Positions 18,524-28,114 of a stretch of 64,000 nt of DNA are shown here, one piece after another (within the stretch, counting starts at the first letter, position 1; every line of letters begins with the position of its first letter). The translations under genes were made by a program, and so were the position numbers. A model generated the notes under the pieces. That model was not told the origin of the DNA, searched no databases, and saw only the letters and a program-made list of their open reading frames with translations. The DNA is from Novimethylophilus sp036504375 (lineage in GTDB: Bacteria > Pseudomonadota > Gammaproteobacteria > Burkholderiales > Methylophilaceae), in NCBI RefSeq assembly GCF_036504375.1, contig NZ_DASXVH010000041.1:1-64000 (forward strand), read 5' to 3'.

Positions 18524-18906
18524 GTGAAGAACCGATAAAGGACGAACAGGCATCAGCCCCCACAACTGCTCCAAAGCCGGGCGTGCTGTCGCTTTCCATC
18601 AAGGAAAAGGGCGCCCTTTATGCGGCTTATATGCCTTTTCTTCAGGGCGGGGGGTTATTCATCCCCACCAATCGTACGTATAAGCTCGGCGAGGAAGTGT
18701 TCATGCTGCTTTCGTTGCTGGATGATCCCAATAAGCTCAAGGTGGTTGGCCGCGTCGCTTGGATTACGCCTGTTACGCAGGGTGGTCGTCCGCAAGGGGT
18801 AGGCATACAGTTCAGCGAAAAAGACGGCGGTATCGAGGCGCGCAACAAGATTGAAGGACTATTAGGAGGCGCGATGAAATCCGCGCGCCCCACTCACACG
18901 ATGTAG
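18520..18906 (+). CDS. pilZ: PilZ domain protein (type IV pilus PilZ)
   Basis: A 128-residue protein with a PilZ fold: GVLSLSIKEKGALYAAYMPF, then GGGLFIPTNR, and VAWITPVTQGG near the end. Position between holB and tatD identifies it as the namesake PilZ needed for type IV pilus biogenesis in Pseudomonas. This branch lacks the RxxxR c-di-GMP-binding motif, and none is seen here. The ATG at 18520 overlaps the holB stop. Confidence 0.9.
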   Translation: MSEEPIKDEQASAPTTAPKPGVLSLSIKEKGALYAAYMPFLQGGGLFIPTNRTYKLGEEVFMLLSLLDDPNKLKVVGRVAWITPVTQGGRPQGVGIQFSEKDGGIEARNKIEGLLGGAMKSARPTHTM

Positions 18907-18931
18907 CTTCCGCTACAGGTGGTTCTTTTTG

Positions 18932-19708
18932 ATGTTTATCGATTCCCACTGTCATCTCGATTTTCCTGATCTTGCACAGAACCTTGACGGCGTGCTCGTG
19001 GCCATGCGTGCTAACAATGTCGGCTATGGCTTGTGTATCAGCGTCAATCTGCGCGATTTCCACAAGGTATTGGCGGTCGCGCAGGCTCACGACAATCTGT
19101 TCGCCACAGTGGGTATTCATCCCGATTACGAGGACGAGCCCGAGTTCACGGTCGAGGAACTGGTGCGCTTGGCGCAGCATCCCAAGGTGGTCGGCATCGG
19201 CGAGACCGGATTGGACTATTACCGCCTCAAAGGCGACCTTGAGTGGCAGCGTGAGCGTTTCCGCCTCCATATCCGCGCCGCCATTGCGTCGGCCAAGCCG
19301 CTCGTCATCCATACGCGCGAATCCGCCGAGGATACGCTGAGAATCATGCGGGATGAGAATGCACAGCGCGTCGGCGGCGTCATGCACTGTTTTACCGAGA
19401 GTTGGGATGTCGCACAGCATGCGATGGAACTGGGGTTCTACATCTCGTTTTCCGGTATCGTAACATTCAAGAATGCAACCGCCCTGAAGGAACTCGCGCA
19501 AAAGGTTCCGCTGGAGCGCATGCTGATCGAAACCGATTCGCCTTATCTGGCGCCGGTACCATATCGTGGCAAGACCAATCAGCCGGCTTTCGTCAAACAT
19601 GTCGCCGAAGAGATCGCACGTTTGCGTGGCGTATCGGTGGAGCAGGTGGGTGAGGCTACTACGGCCAATTTTTTCCGCCTCTTCAACCAGGCCCAGCCTT
19701 GCAACTGA
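18932..19708 (+). CDS. tatD: TatD family metal-dependent hydrolase
   Basis: A TIM-barrel metallohydrolase of about 258 residues, with the DSHCHLDFPDL metal-binding start, GIHPDY, GETGLDYYR, and the late ETDSPYLAP motif. TatD-type proteins are 3'-5' DNA/RNA exonucleases and D-aminoacyl-tRNA deacylase relatives. The ATG at 18932 is preferred over the TTG just before it. The gene follows pilZ by 25 bases and overlaps the next gene. Confidence 0.92.
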   Translation: MFIDSHCHLDFPDLAQNLDGVLVAMRANNVGYGLCISVNLRDFHKVLAVAQAHDNLFATVGIHPDYEDEPEFTVEELVRLAQHPKVVGIGETGLDYYRLKGDLEWQRERFRLHIRAAIASAKPLVIHTRESAEDTLRIMRDENAQRVGGVMHCFTESWDVAQHAMELGFYISFSGIVTFKNATALKELAQKVPLERMLIETDSPYLAPVPYRGKTNQPAFVKHVAEEIARLRGVSVEQVGEATTANFFRLFNQAQPCN

Positions 19709-20463
19709 TCGTTCTCGGTGTTGGATCCAGCGCCGGTACGCCGGTGATTGGCTGCGATTGCGCCACCTGCACCTCTGCAGATCCTCGCAATAACAGAACC
19801 CGGTGCTCGTCCGCGATAGAAACCGACGGCGGGGAAATTATCCTGATCGACACTGCCCCTGACTTGCGATTGCAGTCATTGCGCGAGAATATCAGGCGGG
19901 TTGACGCAGTGCTGTACACCCATATTCATGCTGACCATCTCAATGGCATCGATGATTTGCGCGCCTTTTGCCAGATGCAGAAAAAACAGATTCCGTTGTA
20001 CGGCAATGCGTATACCATAGATAACATTGGCACACGCTTCGGCTATACCTTGCATGAGCCCGGCACCAGTTGGGAAATGCCGGTGTTGAGGGCGGAAGCG
20101 GTAGATGGCCCATTCGATATCTGTGGCGAACGCGTCATCCCCATCCCGGTCAAGCACGGCAGAGCCAATATTCTTGGGTGGCGTATCCGGAATTTTGCCT
20201 ACCTTACCGATATTTCGGAGATTCCACCTGGATCGATGGAATTATTGCATGGTCTGGATGTGGTGCTCCTCGACTGCCTGCGCTTCAAGCCTCACCATAC
20301 GCATATCAATGTGGAACAAAGCCTGGCTTATGCGAGTCTCATCGGCGCACGACAAACATACCTCATCCATATGACTCACGAACTCGAATATGCAATGCTG
20401 CAATCCGGTTTGCCTGCCGGGGTGAATGTAGGATACGATGGCCTGAGGCTGGCGCTGGCATGA
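19699..20463 (+). CDS. MBL-fold metallohydrolase (PhnP-like)
   Basis: A 254-residue metallo-beta-lactamase-fold enzyme with the HxHxDH metal motif in THIHADHLNGI and early cysteines in GCDCATCTSADPRN, a pattern shared with PhnP phosphodiesterases. No other phn gene is nearby, so phosphonate metabolism is not implied. The start is a TTG within the end of tatD; the product then begins QLIVLGVGSSAGTP, which fits the family. The substrate is unknown. Confidence 0.83.
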   Translation: MQLIVLGVGSSAGTPVIGCDCATCTSADPRNNRTRCSSAIETDGGEIILIDTAPDLRLQSLRENIRRVDAVLYTHIHADHLNGIDDLRAFCQMQKKQIPLYGNAYTIDNIGTRFGYTLHEPGTSWEMPVLRAEAVDGPFDICGERVIPIPVKHGRANILGWRIRNFAYLTDISEIPPGSMELLHGLDVVLLDCLRFKPHHTHINVEQSLAYASLIGARQTYLIHMTHELEYAMLQSGLPAGVNVGYDGLRLALA

Positions 20464-20515
20464 AGTGCATCGCAATGCGATAATTAAATCGAACCGACTA
20501 TAAAGGATTACCTCC

Positions 20516-20911
20516 ATGCATCTGAAGAAATTCCTGGCTGTTTTTTGCACTATCTCGCTTATCGTTGCAGCGCCGCAAATGGAAGCCGGTGCGGCAGAGA
20601 AAGCCGTAAAAGCCGCCAAATCCTCCGCCAGAACTTATGATGAGAACGAGTTCATCAATTTGTTCAGCCATAAATCCACCAAACAGGTTACCGAAGTTGT
20701 TGGTAAACCGGTGCGTACCAGCCAAGCCAGTAAGCCATCCGAGGCCGAAACTACGTTAGGCCGTCCGCTGGATAAAAGCAATGGTGCGAAAGTGGAAATG
20801 TGGTATTACCAGAACATGGTCCGTTACGATGACAAGCACACGTATAAAACGGTTGAACTGACTTTCGTCAATGATCGTTGTCTGAATATCGCTTTCTTTA
20901 ACGATCGCTAA
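20516..20911 (+). CDS. Small exported protein, possibly BamE/SmpA-like fold
   Basis: A 131-residue protein with a signal peptide (FLAVFCTISLIVAAPQMEAGA) and no lipobox. The mature part has a pattern like BamE/SmpA small periplasmic domains: a helix ending in TKQVTEVVGKPV, then VEMWYYQN, then a two-strand end TVELTFVNDRCLNIAFF. It sits alone between the metallohydrolase and convergent pgi. A GAGGTAATCC-like purine sequence precedes the ATG only weakly. The function is unknown. Confidence 0.7.
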   Translation: MHLKKFLAVFCTISLIVAAPQMEAGAAEKAVKAAKSSARTYDENEFINLFSHKSTKQVTEVVGKPVRTSQASKPSEAETTLGRPLDKSNGAKVEMWYYQNMVRYDDKHTYKTVELTFVNDRCLNIAFFNDR

Positions 20912-20968
20912 TGATGCATGAAGACGGCGGACGCGCATGACATGCACGCTGCCGTCGATGGTCGAAAC

Positions 20969-20990
20969 GCTGCTACAGGCAGCATTTTTT
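20969..20990 (+). terminator. Possible terminator after the small exported gene
   Basis: A 5-bp stem (GCTGC / GCAGC) with a 5-base loop is followed by A and six T residues. It overlaps the last codons of convergent pgi. A longer imperfect hairpin (GACGGC...GCCGTC) lies just before it, at about 20921-20956. Confidence 0.5.
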
Positions 20991-22616
20991 ATAGTGGTTG
21001 ATCAGGCCGTTGGTTGATGAGTCATGACTTGAAATCGGGTTGTTGTCGAACAGCTTTGGCAGCATCGCCTGTGCCAGCTGCTTGCCTAATTCCACGCCCC
21101 ACTGGTCAAAAGAATTGATGTTCCAGATAATGCCTTGCACAAAAATCTTGTGCTCATAAAGTGCGATCAGCGAACCCATGGTTTTCGGATCGAGCTTATC
21201 GAACAGGATGGAGTTGGTAGGGCGATTGCCTTCGAATATCTTATGGGGCAATAGTTTTTCCAGCCTTTCCCCTGACAGACCCGCAGCTTCCAGCTCCGCA
21301 CGCGCCTCGGATTCGGTCTTGCCATTCATCAGCGCTTTGGTCTGTGCGAAGAAATTGGAAAGAAGAATCTTGTGGTGATCACCGACAGGGTAATGTGACT
21401 TCATCGGTGCGATAAAATCGCAGGGAATCAGCTTGGTGCCCTGATGGATGAGCTGGTAGAACGCATGCTGGCCGTTGGTGCCGGGCTCGCCCCAGATGAT
21501 GGGCCCGGTGGCGACATCCACACGCTGGCCATCGCGATCGACAAATTTGCCGTTGCTTTCCATGTCGCCCTGCTGGAAGTATGCGGAAAATCGCGACAGC
21601 GACTGATCGTAAGGCAGAATGGCATGCGTCTGCGCATCAAAAAAATTGTTGTACCACACGCCCAGCAGCGCCAGCATAACCGGCATGTTTTTTTCCAGCG
21701 GCGTATTGCGGAAATGCTGATCCATCTCGAACGCGCCTTGCAGCAGGGCTTCGAAGTTATCCATGCCAATATGCAGCGCTATCGATAGACCGATGGCTGA
21801 CCACAAGGAATAGCGCCCACCTACCCAGTCCCAGAATTCGAACATGTTGGCGGTATCGATGCCGAACTTTGCCACTTCATGGGCATTGGTGGACAAGGCC
21901 ACGAAGTGCTTCGCGATTTGCGCTTCGTCCTTGGCCGTTTCCAGGAACCAGGTACGGGCCGACCGTGCATTGGTCAAGGTCTCCTGCGTTGTGAAGGTCT
22001 TCGAAGAAACAACGAACAGGGTGGTGGCCGGGTTACATTTTTGCAGCGTGACGCCGAGGTGCGCGCCGTCGATATTCGATACGAAGTGAGCACGCAGATC
22101 AGGCCGGCTATAAGGTTTGAGCGCACCACACACCATGAACGGGCCGAGGTCTGAGCCGCCGATACCGATATTGACGATGTCGATGATCGGTTGGCCGGTA
22201 TAACCACGCCAAATGCCGTTCCTCACACGTTCGGTAAAATCCCGCATCTGGGACAGCACGCGGTTGACGCCCGGCATGACGTCTTCTCCATCCACCAGCA
22301 CCGGCTTGGTGGAACGATTGCGCAACGCGGTATGCAATACCGCCCGATTCTCCGTAAAGTTGATTTTTTCGCCGGTGAACATGCGTTCCCGCCATTGTTC
22401 GACATTACGGTCGCGGGCTAGCGCCAGCAGCAGGGACATCGTTTGTTCGGTGATACGGTTTTTCGAGTAATCCAGCAAAATATCATTGAATTGCAGCGAG
22501 AATTTATCGAAACGTGCCGGATCCGCCGAGAACAGATCGCGCATATGCTGCGCTGAGAGCTCGCGCTGGTGCGAAACCAGTGCTTGCCAGGACGGGGTTT
22601 GGGTCAACTGAGACAT
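20973..22616 (-). CDS. pgi: Glucose-6-phosphate isomerase
   Basis: Pgi interconverts glucose-6-phosphate and fructose-6-phosphate. The 547-residue product is the family length, with the signatures GIGGSDLGP, SSKTFTTQET, the GGRYSLWSAIG loop and WGVELGKQLA near the end. The ATG at 22616 gives the normal N terminus; a longer open frame upstream runs into glgB and is not coding. It lies 13 bases after the glgB stop in the same direction, linking glycogen and hexose-phosphate metabolism. Confidence 0.96.
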   Translation of the reverse strand: MSQLTQTPSWQALVSHQRELSAQHMRDLFSADPARFDKFSLQFNDILLDYSKNRITEQTMSLLLALARDRNVEQWRERMFTGEKINFTENRAVLHTALRNRSTKPVLVDGEDVMPGVNRVLSQMRDFTERVRNGIWRGYTGQPIIDIVNIGIGGSDLGPFMVCGALKPYSRPDLRAHFVSNIDGAHLGVTLQKCNPATTLFVVSSKTFTTQETLTNARSARTWFLETAKDEAQIAKHFVALSTNAHEVAKFGIDTANMFEFWDWVGGRYSLWSAIGLSIALHIGMDNFEALLQGAFEMDQHFRNTPLEKNMPVMLALLGVWYNNFFDAQTHAILPYDQSLSRFSAYFQQGDMESNGKFVDRDGQRVDVATGPIIWGEPGTNGQHAFYQLIHQGTKLIPCDFIAPMKSHYPVGDHHKILLSNFFAQTKALMNGKTESEARAELEAAGLSGERLEKLLPHKIFEGNRPTNSILFDKLDPKTMGSLIALYEHKIFVQGIIWNINSFDQWGVELGKQLAQAMLPKLFDNNPISSHDSSTNGLINHYKKCCL

Positions 22617-22629
22617 AGCTAAAATATTA

Positions 22630-24807
22630 TTAATTGTGTTGAATAATGATGCCAGCCAGCGGCGGCACGGTAATGACCAATGAGTGCGGAAAGCCCATCC
22701 AAGGGGTGTTTTCTGCTTCCAGCCCAACGCCGTTGCCGGTATTGCTGCCACCGTAGGTTTCTGCGTTGCTGTTGAATAATTCGCGATATTTTCCACTATC
22801 TGGCGCGCCAATGCGATACCCATGACGCTGAACCGGGGTAAAGTTGAGGGCGACGATGACATAGCTGCCGTCCCGCGCGAGACGCAGATAGCTGACAATG
22901 GACTGGTCGGCATCGTGGCAATCGATCCAGGCAAAGCCATCCGGCGTGAAATCCAGTTCGTGCAAAGCGAGGGTCGAATGATAGAGGCGGCCGAGATCCC
23001 GCGTCAAATTTTGTACGCCCTTATGCCATGAAATATCCAGCAAATTCCAATCCAATGCGCTACCGACAGCCCATTCACGCCCCTGCCCGAACTCGTTACC
23101 CATGAAATTGAGTTTCTTGCCGGGGTAAGTCATCTGATAGGTGAGAAGAAGGCGCAGGTTGGCGAATTTTTGCCATGTATCTCCTGGCATTTTGTCCAGC
23201 AGGGAGCGCTTGCCGTGGACTACTTCGTCGTGCGAAAACGGCAGCACGAAGTTCTCGGTATAGGCATATAGCTGGCCGAACGTGAGCTGGTTGTGATGAA
23301 AGTGCCGATGTACAGGGTCGTGTTCGATGTAAGCCAAGGTGTCGTTCATCCAGCCCATGTTCCACTTCATCGAGAAGCCCAGCCCGCCGAGATAGACGGG
23401 GCGCGAAATCATCGGCCATGCGGTGGACTCTTCCGCAACGGTGAGCGCACCGGGAAAATCCTGATGCACCATCATGTTCAGTTCCTTGATGAATTCTATG
23501 GCTTCCAGATTTTCACGGCCGCCGAATTTGTTGGGCAGCCATTCATTATTCTTGCGGGAGTAATCCAGGTAGAGCATCGAGGCCACGGCATCCACGCGCA
23601 GTCCGTCGATATGAAATTCGCTCAGCCAATAATAGGCGTTGGAGATGAGGAAGTTGCGCACCTCGTTGCGGCCGTAGTTGAAGATATAGGTCCCCCAGTC
23701 CTGATGCTCTCCCAGCCGCGGGTCCTCATGCTCGTACAGCGGGGTGCCGTCAAAGCGCGCCAGGGCCCAGCTGTCCTTGGGGAAATGCGCTGGCACCCAG
23801 TCGAGAAGGATGCCGATACCAGCTTGGTGGCAGGTATCCACAAAATAGCGAAAATCATCCGGCGTACCGAAGCGGCTGGTAACGCCGAAATAACCGGTAG
23901 TCTGATAACCCCATGATTCGTCCAGCGGATGTTCGCTTACCGGCATCAGTTCGATATGGGTATAACCCATGTCTTTCACATAAGGCACCAAGTTATCGGC
24001 TAATTCGCGGAACTGAATAAAGCGGTTATGTTCGCCGCGCTGCCAGGATCCGGCATGTATTTCATAGACGTTGAAAGGAGCATGCAACCAATCCGATTTT
24101 GCGCGCTCCTGCATCCAGACATCGTCATTCCACTGATGAACGCTGGGAGCTGTTACCCGCGCGGCCGTTCCCGGCCGCATTTCAAAACTATTGCCATAGG
24201 GGTCGGTCTTGACGAGGATATGCCCGCTCTGGCGGTTGCGTATTTCGAATTTGTACAGGCTGCCGGCCTCTAGGCCCGGAATGAAAATTTCCCATACGCC
24301 GCTCGAACCGTGCGCACGCATTGGATGAATGCGGCCGTCCCAGCGGTTGAAATCGCCGGTGACGCTGACACGTTCGGCATTCGGCGCCCAAACGGCAAAA
24401 CGCGTTCCATGCACGCCGCAATGCTCGACCACTTGGGCTCCCAGCATTTTATAAGCCTGGCGCAACCGTCCCTCGCTGAATAAATAGAGGTCGTGCTCCG
24501 ACAGCATCGGTGGAAAAGTGTATGGGTCAGGCTGCTCATGGAGTTTGCCATCCTGTTCCCAGCGCAACCTGCAGGGTGCGGTCAGTTTGCCTGCCCCCTG
24601 CCATAGATAAAGCCCATCCGGATGGGTTCGAGGCATTTCTTCCCAGGTACCGTTTACTTGTACCCAGACACGACCGGCAAAAGGCAGAAAACTGCGCAGT
24701 ATCGGCTTGCCATGATCCTGATGCAGGCCGAGCCAGGCGAAAGGGTTATGATGGCGTGCCTCGATGATCAGGCTAAGTTGGGGGTCGTGTTTTGATTTTG
24801 TTGCCAT
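22630..24807 (-). CDS. glgB: 1,4-alpha-glucan branching enzyme
   Basis: GlgB adds alpha-1,6 branches to glycogen. The 725-residue product has an N-terminal N1/CBM48 region (NPFAWLGLHQDHG, FAVWAPNAERVSVTGDFNRWDG), a GH13 catalytic barrel with the DWVPAHF, GLRVDAVASMLY, VAEEST and FSHDEVVHGK motifs, and a C-terminal all-beta domain. It is divergent from glgC with a 156-base shared promoter region, and pgi follows. Confidence 0.96.
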   Translation of the reverse strand: MATKSKHDPQLSLIIEARHHNPFAWLGLHQDHGKPILRSFLPFAGRVWVQVNGTWEEMPRTHPDGLYLWQGAGKLTAPCRLRWEQDGKLHEQPDPYTFPPMLSEHDLYLFSEGRLRQAYKMLGAQVVEHCGVHGTRFAVWAPNAERVSVTGDFNRWDGRIHPMRAHGSSGVWEIFIPGLEAGSLYKFEIRNRQSGHILVKTDPYGNSFEMRPGTAARVTAPSVHQWNDDVWMQERAKSDWLHAPFNVYEIHAGSWQRGEHNRFIQFRELADNLVPYVKDMGYTHIELMPVSEHPLDESWGYQTTGYFGVTSRFGTPDDFRYFVDTCHQAGIGILLDWVPAHFPKDSWALARFDGTPLYEHEDPRLGEHQDWGTYIFNYGRNEVRNFLISNAYYWLSEFHIDGLRVDAVASMLYLDYSRKNNEWLPNKFGGRENLEAIEFIKELNMMVHQDFPGALTVAEESTAWPMISRPVYLGGLGFSMKWNMGWMNDTLAYIEHDPVHRHFHHNQLTFGQLYAYTENFVLPFSHDEVVHGKRSLLDKMPGDTWQKFANLRLLLTYQMTYPGKKLNFMGNEFGQGREWAVGSALDWNLLDISWHKGVQNLTRDLGRLYHSTLALHELDFTPDGFAWIDCHDADQSIVSYLRLARDGSYVIVALNFTPVQRHGYRIGAPDSGKYRELFNSNAETYGGSNTGNGVGLEAENTPWMGFPHSLVITVPPLAGIIIQHN

Positions 24808-24853
24808 TAAGGTAAGCCTATATCAAATGGTTGCAATTGGCCGGTTTGGGGTG

Positions 24854-24883
24854 TTGGTTTTATCTTTTCAACCTGTCTATAAT
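24854..24883 (+). promoter_or_regulatory. Candidate sigma-70 promoter for glgC
   Basis: A perfect -10 hexamer TATAAT lies at 24878-24883, with TTGGTT at 24854-24859 and an 18-base spacer. It is 81 bases before the glgC ATG, in the glgB/glgC divergent region. Confidence 0.5.
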
Positions 24884-24963
24884 GGCTGTGAGCAATCCCA
24901 TTAGCTAGCTTGCGGTGGCGCCAAGCGTGTCCAAAGGCAAACTATAAATCAGGAGAGGCAAAA

Positions 24964-26256
24964 ATGCAGCATGAATCGAAGCCGGATTCGACTTCACCAC
25001 GTTTTGTCAGTGCTCTTACCAAGAATACGGTAGCGTTGATTCTCGCCGGCGGTCGAGGATCTCGTTTGAAATCCTTGACAGATTGGCGGGCCAAACCTGC
25101 TGTGCCGTTCGGTGGAAAGTTCCGCATTATTGATTTTCCCTTATCCAATTGCATGAACTCGGGCATACGCCGAATCGGCGTGGTGACCCAGTATAAGGCC
25201 CATAGCCTGATTCAGCACATCCAGCGGGGCTGGGGTTTCCTGCGCGGCGAATTCAACGAATTCGTCGAATTGTTGCCGGCCCAGCAGCGCATCGAAGAAG
25301 AATGGTACAAAGGAACCGCTGATGCCGTATTCCAGAATCTCGACATTTTGCGCGTCATGGGGCCTGAATATGTGCTGATCCTGGCAGGCGACCATATCTA
25401 CAAGATGGACTACGGCCAAATGCTGGCCGTCCATGTGCGCAACAAGGCCGACATGACAGTAGCTTGTCTTAACGTGCCGATTCAGGATGCTTCGGCTTTC
25501 GGTGTCATGGGGGTGGATGAGAACGACCGCATTATCCAGTTCCGCGAAAAACCCGCAGATCCTGATCCCGTACCCGGCGACCCCACCCAGGCGATGGCCA
25601 GCATGGGCATTTATGTTTTCAATGCCGCGTTCCTCTATGAGCAACTGATCCGTGATGCGGACGACCCCGACTCCACTCACGACTTCGGCCATGACATCAT
25701 TCCTTACCTGATCAGCAAATATCGCGTATTCGCTCACCGCTTTGCCGACAGTTGCGTCAATAGCACCGATGGGCGGCACTACTGGCGCGACGTGGGTACG
25801 ATCGACGCCTATTGGGAAGCCAATATGGAATTAACCAAGGTGGTGCCTGACCTCAACATGTATGACAGAGACTGGCCGATCTGGACCTACCAGGAACAAC
25901 TACCGCCAGCCAAGTTTGTGTTCGACGAAGAGGACAGGCGCGGCAAGGCGGTGGATGCATTGGTGTCGGGTGGCTGCATTATCAGCGGCTCCTGCGTGAA
26001 GCGTTCGCTGCTGTTTTCGGACGTACGGGTTAACAGCTACAGCCTGATCGAAGACTCAGTGATCTTGCCCAAGGTTGATATCGGGCGGTATGTCACCATC
26101 AGACGCGCCGTCATTGATAAGGGATGCAACATCCCTGACGGCATGCAGATCGGCGTTAACCATGATGAAGACCGCAAACGTTTTTATGTCTCGGAAAAAG
26201 GCATTACGCTGGTGACTCCCGACATGATGGGGCAGAGCATCCATCAAGCAAGATAA
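24964..26256 (+). CDS. glgC: Glucose-1-phosphate adenylyltransferase
   Basis: GlgC makes ADP-glucose for glycogen synthesis and is the usual allosteric control point. The 430-residue product has the nucleotide-binding loop LILAGGRGSRLKSLT, the conserved PLSNCMNSGI segment, YKGTADAVFQN and a left-handed beta-helix C terminus. An AGGAGAGG ribosome-binding sequence at 24953-24960 decides the ATG at 24964. The next gene follows 77 bases later. Confidence 0.96.
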   Translation: MQHESKPDSTSPRFVSALTKNTVALILAGGRGSRLKSLTDWRAKPAVPFGGKFRIIDFPLSNCMNSGIRRIGVVTQYKAHSLIQHIQRGWGFLRGEFNEFVELLPAQQRIEEEWYKGTADAVFQNLDILRVMGPEYVLILAGDHIYKMDYGQMLAVHVRNKADMTVACLNVPIQDASAFGVMGVDENDRIIQFREKPADPDPVPGDPTQAMASMGIYVFNAAFLYEQLIRDADDPDSTHDFGHDIIPYLISKYRVFAHRFADSCVNSTDGRHYWRDVGTIDAYWEANMELTKVVPDLNMYDRDWPIWTYQEQLPPAKFVFDEEDRRGKAVDALVSGGCIISGSCVKRSLLFSDVRVNSYSLIEDSVILPKVDIGRYVTIRRAVIDKGCNIPDGMQIGVNHDEDRKRFYVSEKGITLVTPDMMGQSIHQAR

Positions 26257-26333
26257 TTCATAGGTCTCGACAATTCATATCAATAGTTTTTAATCGCGAT
26301 GACATCTGCGGTGTCATTGTGCCTTGAGGTGTT

Positions 26334-28097
26334 ATGTCTCACTCTCGCAAGCTTTATCTCTGCCTTTACTGGCACATGCATCAGCCTGATTATCGCGATT
26401 ACGTTAACGGCGATTTTGTGTTGCCATGGACATATCTGCACGCCATCAAGGACTACACCGACATGGCATACCATCTGGAACAGAATCCGCAAGCCAAGGC
26501 AACGTTCAATTTTGTGCCTGTGCTGCTCGATCAGCTGGAAGAGTATGCCGGACAATTTCATACGGGGCAGGTGACTGACCCGCTACTGGCGCTGCTGGCG
26601 ACCGAAAATCTGGATGCGGTCAGCTCGGCGCAGCGCCAACTCGTGCTGGACAGCTGCTTCCGCAGCAATCATGCAACGATGGTGACGCCATTTCCTTCTT
26701 ATCATCGCATCCACAGTATTTTCAAAATGCTGGAACAGGAGAGCGAAGAAGCAATTGCTTATCTTTCCGGACAGTATCTGGCCGATTTACTGGTCTGGTA
26801 TCACTTGTCCTGGATGGGGGAGAGCGTTCGCCGCAGCTCGGAGCTGGTAGTACGGCTGATGGCCAAGGGATGCGGTTTTACCTGGGAAGAGCGGCGCGGG
26901 GTGTTCGACCTGATAGGCAACCTGATCGTCGACCTGATTCCGCGTTACCGCAATCTCGCACAAAAGGGCCAGATCGAGCTTTCCACGACGCCGCATTTTC
27001 ATCCTATTTTGCCATTATTGCTGGATTTCAACAGCGCGCATGAGGCCGTTCCGGGCATGCCTCTGCCGGAAACCGGCCGCTATCCAGGCGGATTGACCAG
27101 GGCGCGCCATCACGTCGAATCCGCAGTGGAGTCACATGTTCAACGCTTCGGGCATGCTCCTGCAGGCGTGTGGCCAGCCGAGGGGGGGGTGTCGCAGGCA
27201 TCCCTGATGCTGCTGGCCAAGCAGGGCTTCAGTTGGGCGGCGACCGGAGAAGGGGTGCTGGCCAACAGCCTGCTGCACGCTTATGGCGAAAATGCACTGT
27301 CTGCCAACAAGCATCATCTTTACAAGCCTTACCGGATATCAGACGGCAATGATGCTATTACCGTATTTTTCCGCGATGATCGGCTTTCCGACAAAATAGG
27401 CTTCGAGTATTCCAAATGGTACGGGCGCGATGCCGTCAATGATTTTGTCCATGAACTGGAACAAATTTTGCTGCGTCATCCCAAGGGCGACACGCCTGTG
27501 ATCAGCATCATACTCGACGGTGAAAATGCCTGGGAATACTATCCTTACAATGCCTACTATTTCCTTAGCGAGCTCTACGAAACGCTTGCCGTGCACCCTT
27601 TCATCGAAATGGCAACCTTTGGCGAAGTGACGCGCCATTGCGCCGCCATCTCCGTCAACGAAGAGTTATTGGAGGTGGAAAGTTTCCACGGTGCGAACAT
27701 CGTTTCCGAAGGATTGCCGGGACTGGTGGCCGGCAGCTGGGTATATGGCAATTTCAGCACCTGGATAGGCGACCCGGCCAAAAACCGCGCTTGGGATCTG
27801 TTGTGCGAAGCCAAGCGCAATTACGACATGGTGATGTCGGATGGTCGCCTCAACAGCGCTGAAAAGCAAGCCGCAGAGCGTCAGTTGGCGGATTGCGAAG
27901 GTTCGGACTGGTTCTGGTGGTTCGGTGATTACAATCCTTCGCACAGCGTAGCCAGTTTCGACCGGCTATACCGGCGCAACCTGTCCAACCTTTACCGTCT
28001 GCTTAAGCTGCCGGTCCCGGCAGCGCTTGGTCATGTTATCAGCGCGGGCGGGGGCGAGGTAGAGGCTGGCGGAACGATGCGCCGCGGTCAAGAATAA
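26334..28097 (+). CDS. Glycoside hydrolase family 57 protein (alpha-glucan active)
   Basis: A 587-residue GH57 enzyme without a signal peptide, so cytoplasmic. The GH57 landmarks are the N-terminal YWHMHQPDY, the predicted nucleophile Glu283 in GVWPAEGGVS, the acid/base candidate pair Asp348-Asp349 in FFRDDRLSD, and ILDGENAWEYY at 394-404. It lies between glgC and a second GH57 gene, so it probably acts on glycogen or maltodextrin, as an alpha-amylase or related transferase. The exact specificity cannot be read from the sequence. Confidence 0.87.
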   Translation: MSHSRKLYLCLYWHMHQPDYRDYVNGDFVLPWTYLHAIKDYTDMAYHLEQNPQAKATFNFVPVLLDQLEEYAGQFHTGQVTDPLLALLATENLDAVSSAQRQLVLDSCFRSNHATMVTPFPSYHRIHSIFKMLEQESEEAIAYLSGQYLADLLVWYHLSWMGESVRRSSELVVRLMAKGCGFTWEERRGVFDLIGNLIVDLIPRYRNLAQKGQIELSTTPHFHPILPLLLDFNSAHEAVPGMPLPETGRYPGGLTRARHHVESAVESHVQRFGHAPAGVWPAEGGVSQASLMLLAKQGFSWAATGEGVLANSLLHAYGENALSANKHHLYKPYRISDGNDAITVFFRDDRLSDKIGFEYSKWYGRDAVNDFVHELEQILLRHPKGDTPVISIILDGENAWEYYPYNAYYFLSELYETLAVHPFIEMATFGEVTRHCAAISVNEELLEVESFHGANIVSEGLPGLVAGSWVYGNFSTWIGDPAKNRAWDLLCEAKRNYDMVMSDGRLNSAEKQAAERQLADCEGSDWFWWFGDYNPSHSVASFDRLYRRNLSNLYRLLKLPVPAALGHVISAGGGEVEAGGTMRRGQE

Positions 28098-28114
28098 GCT
28101 TAATAAGGATCAAC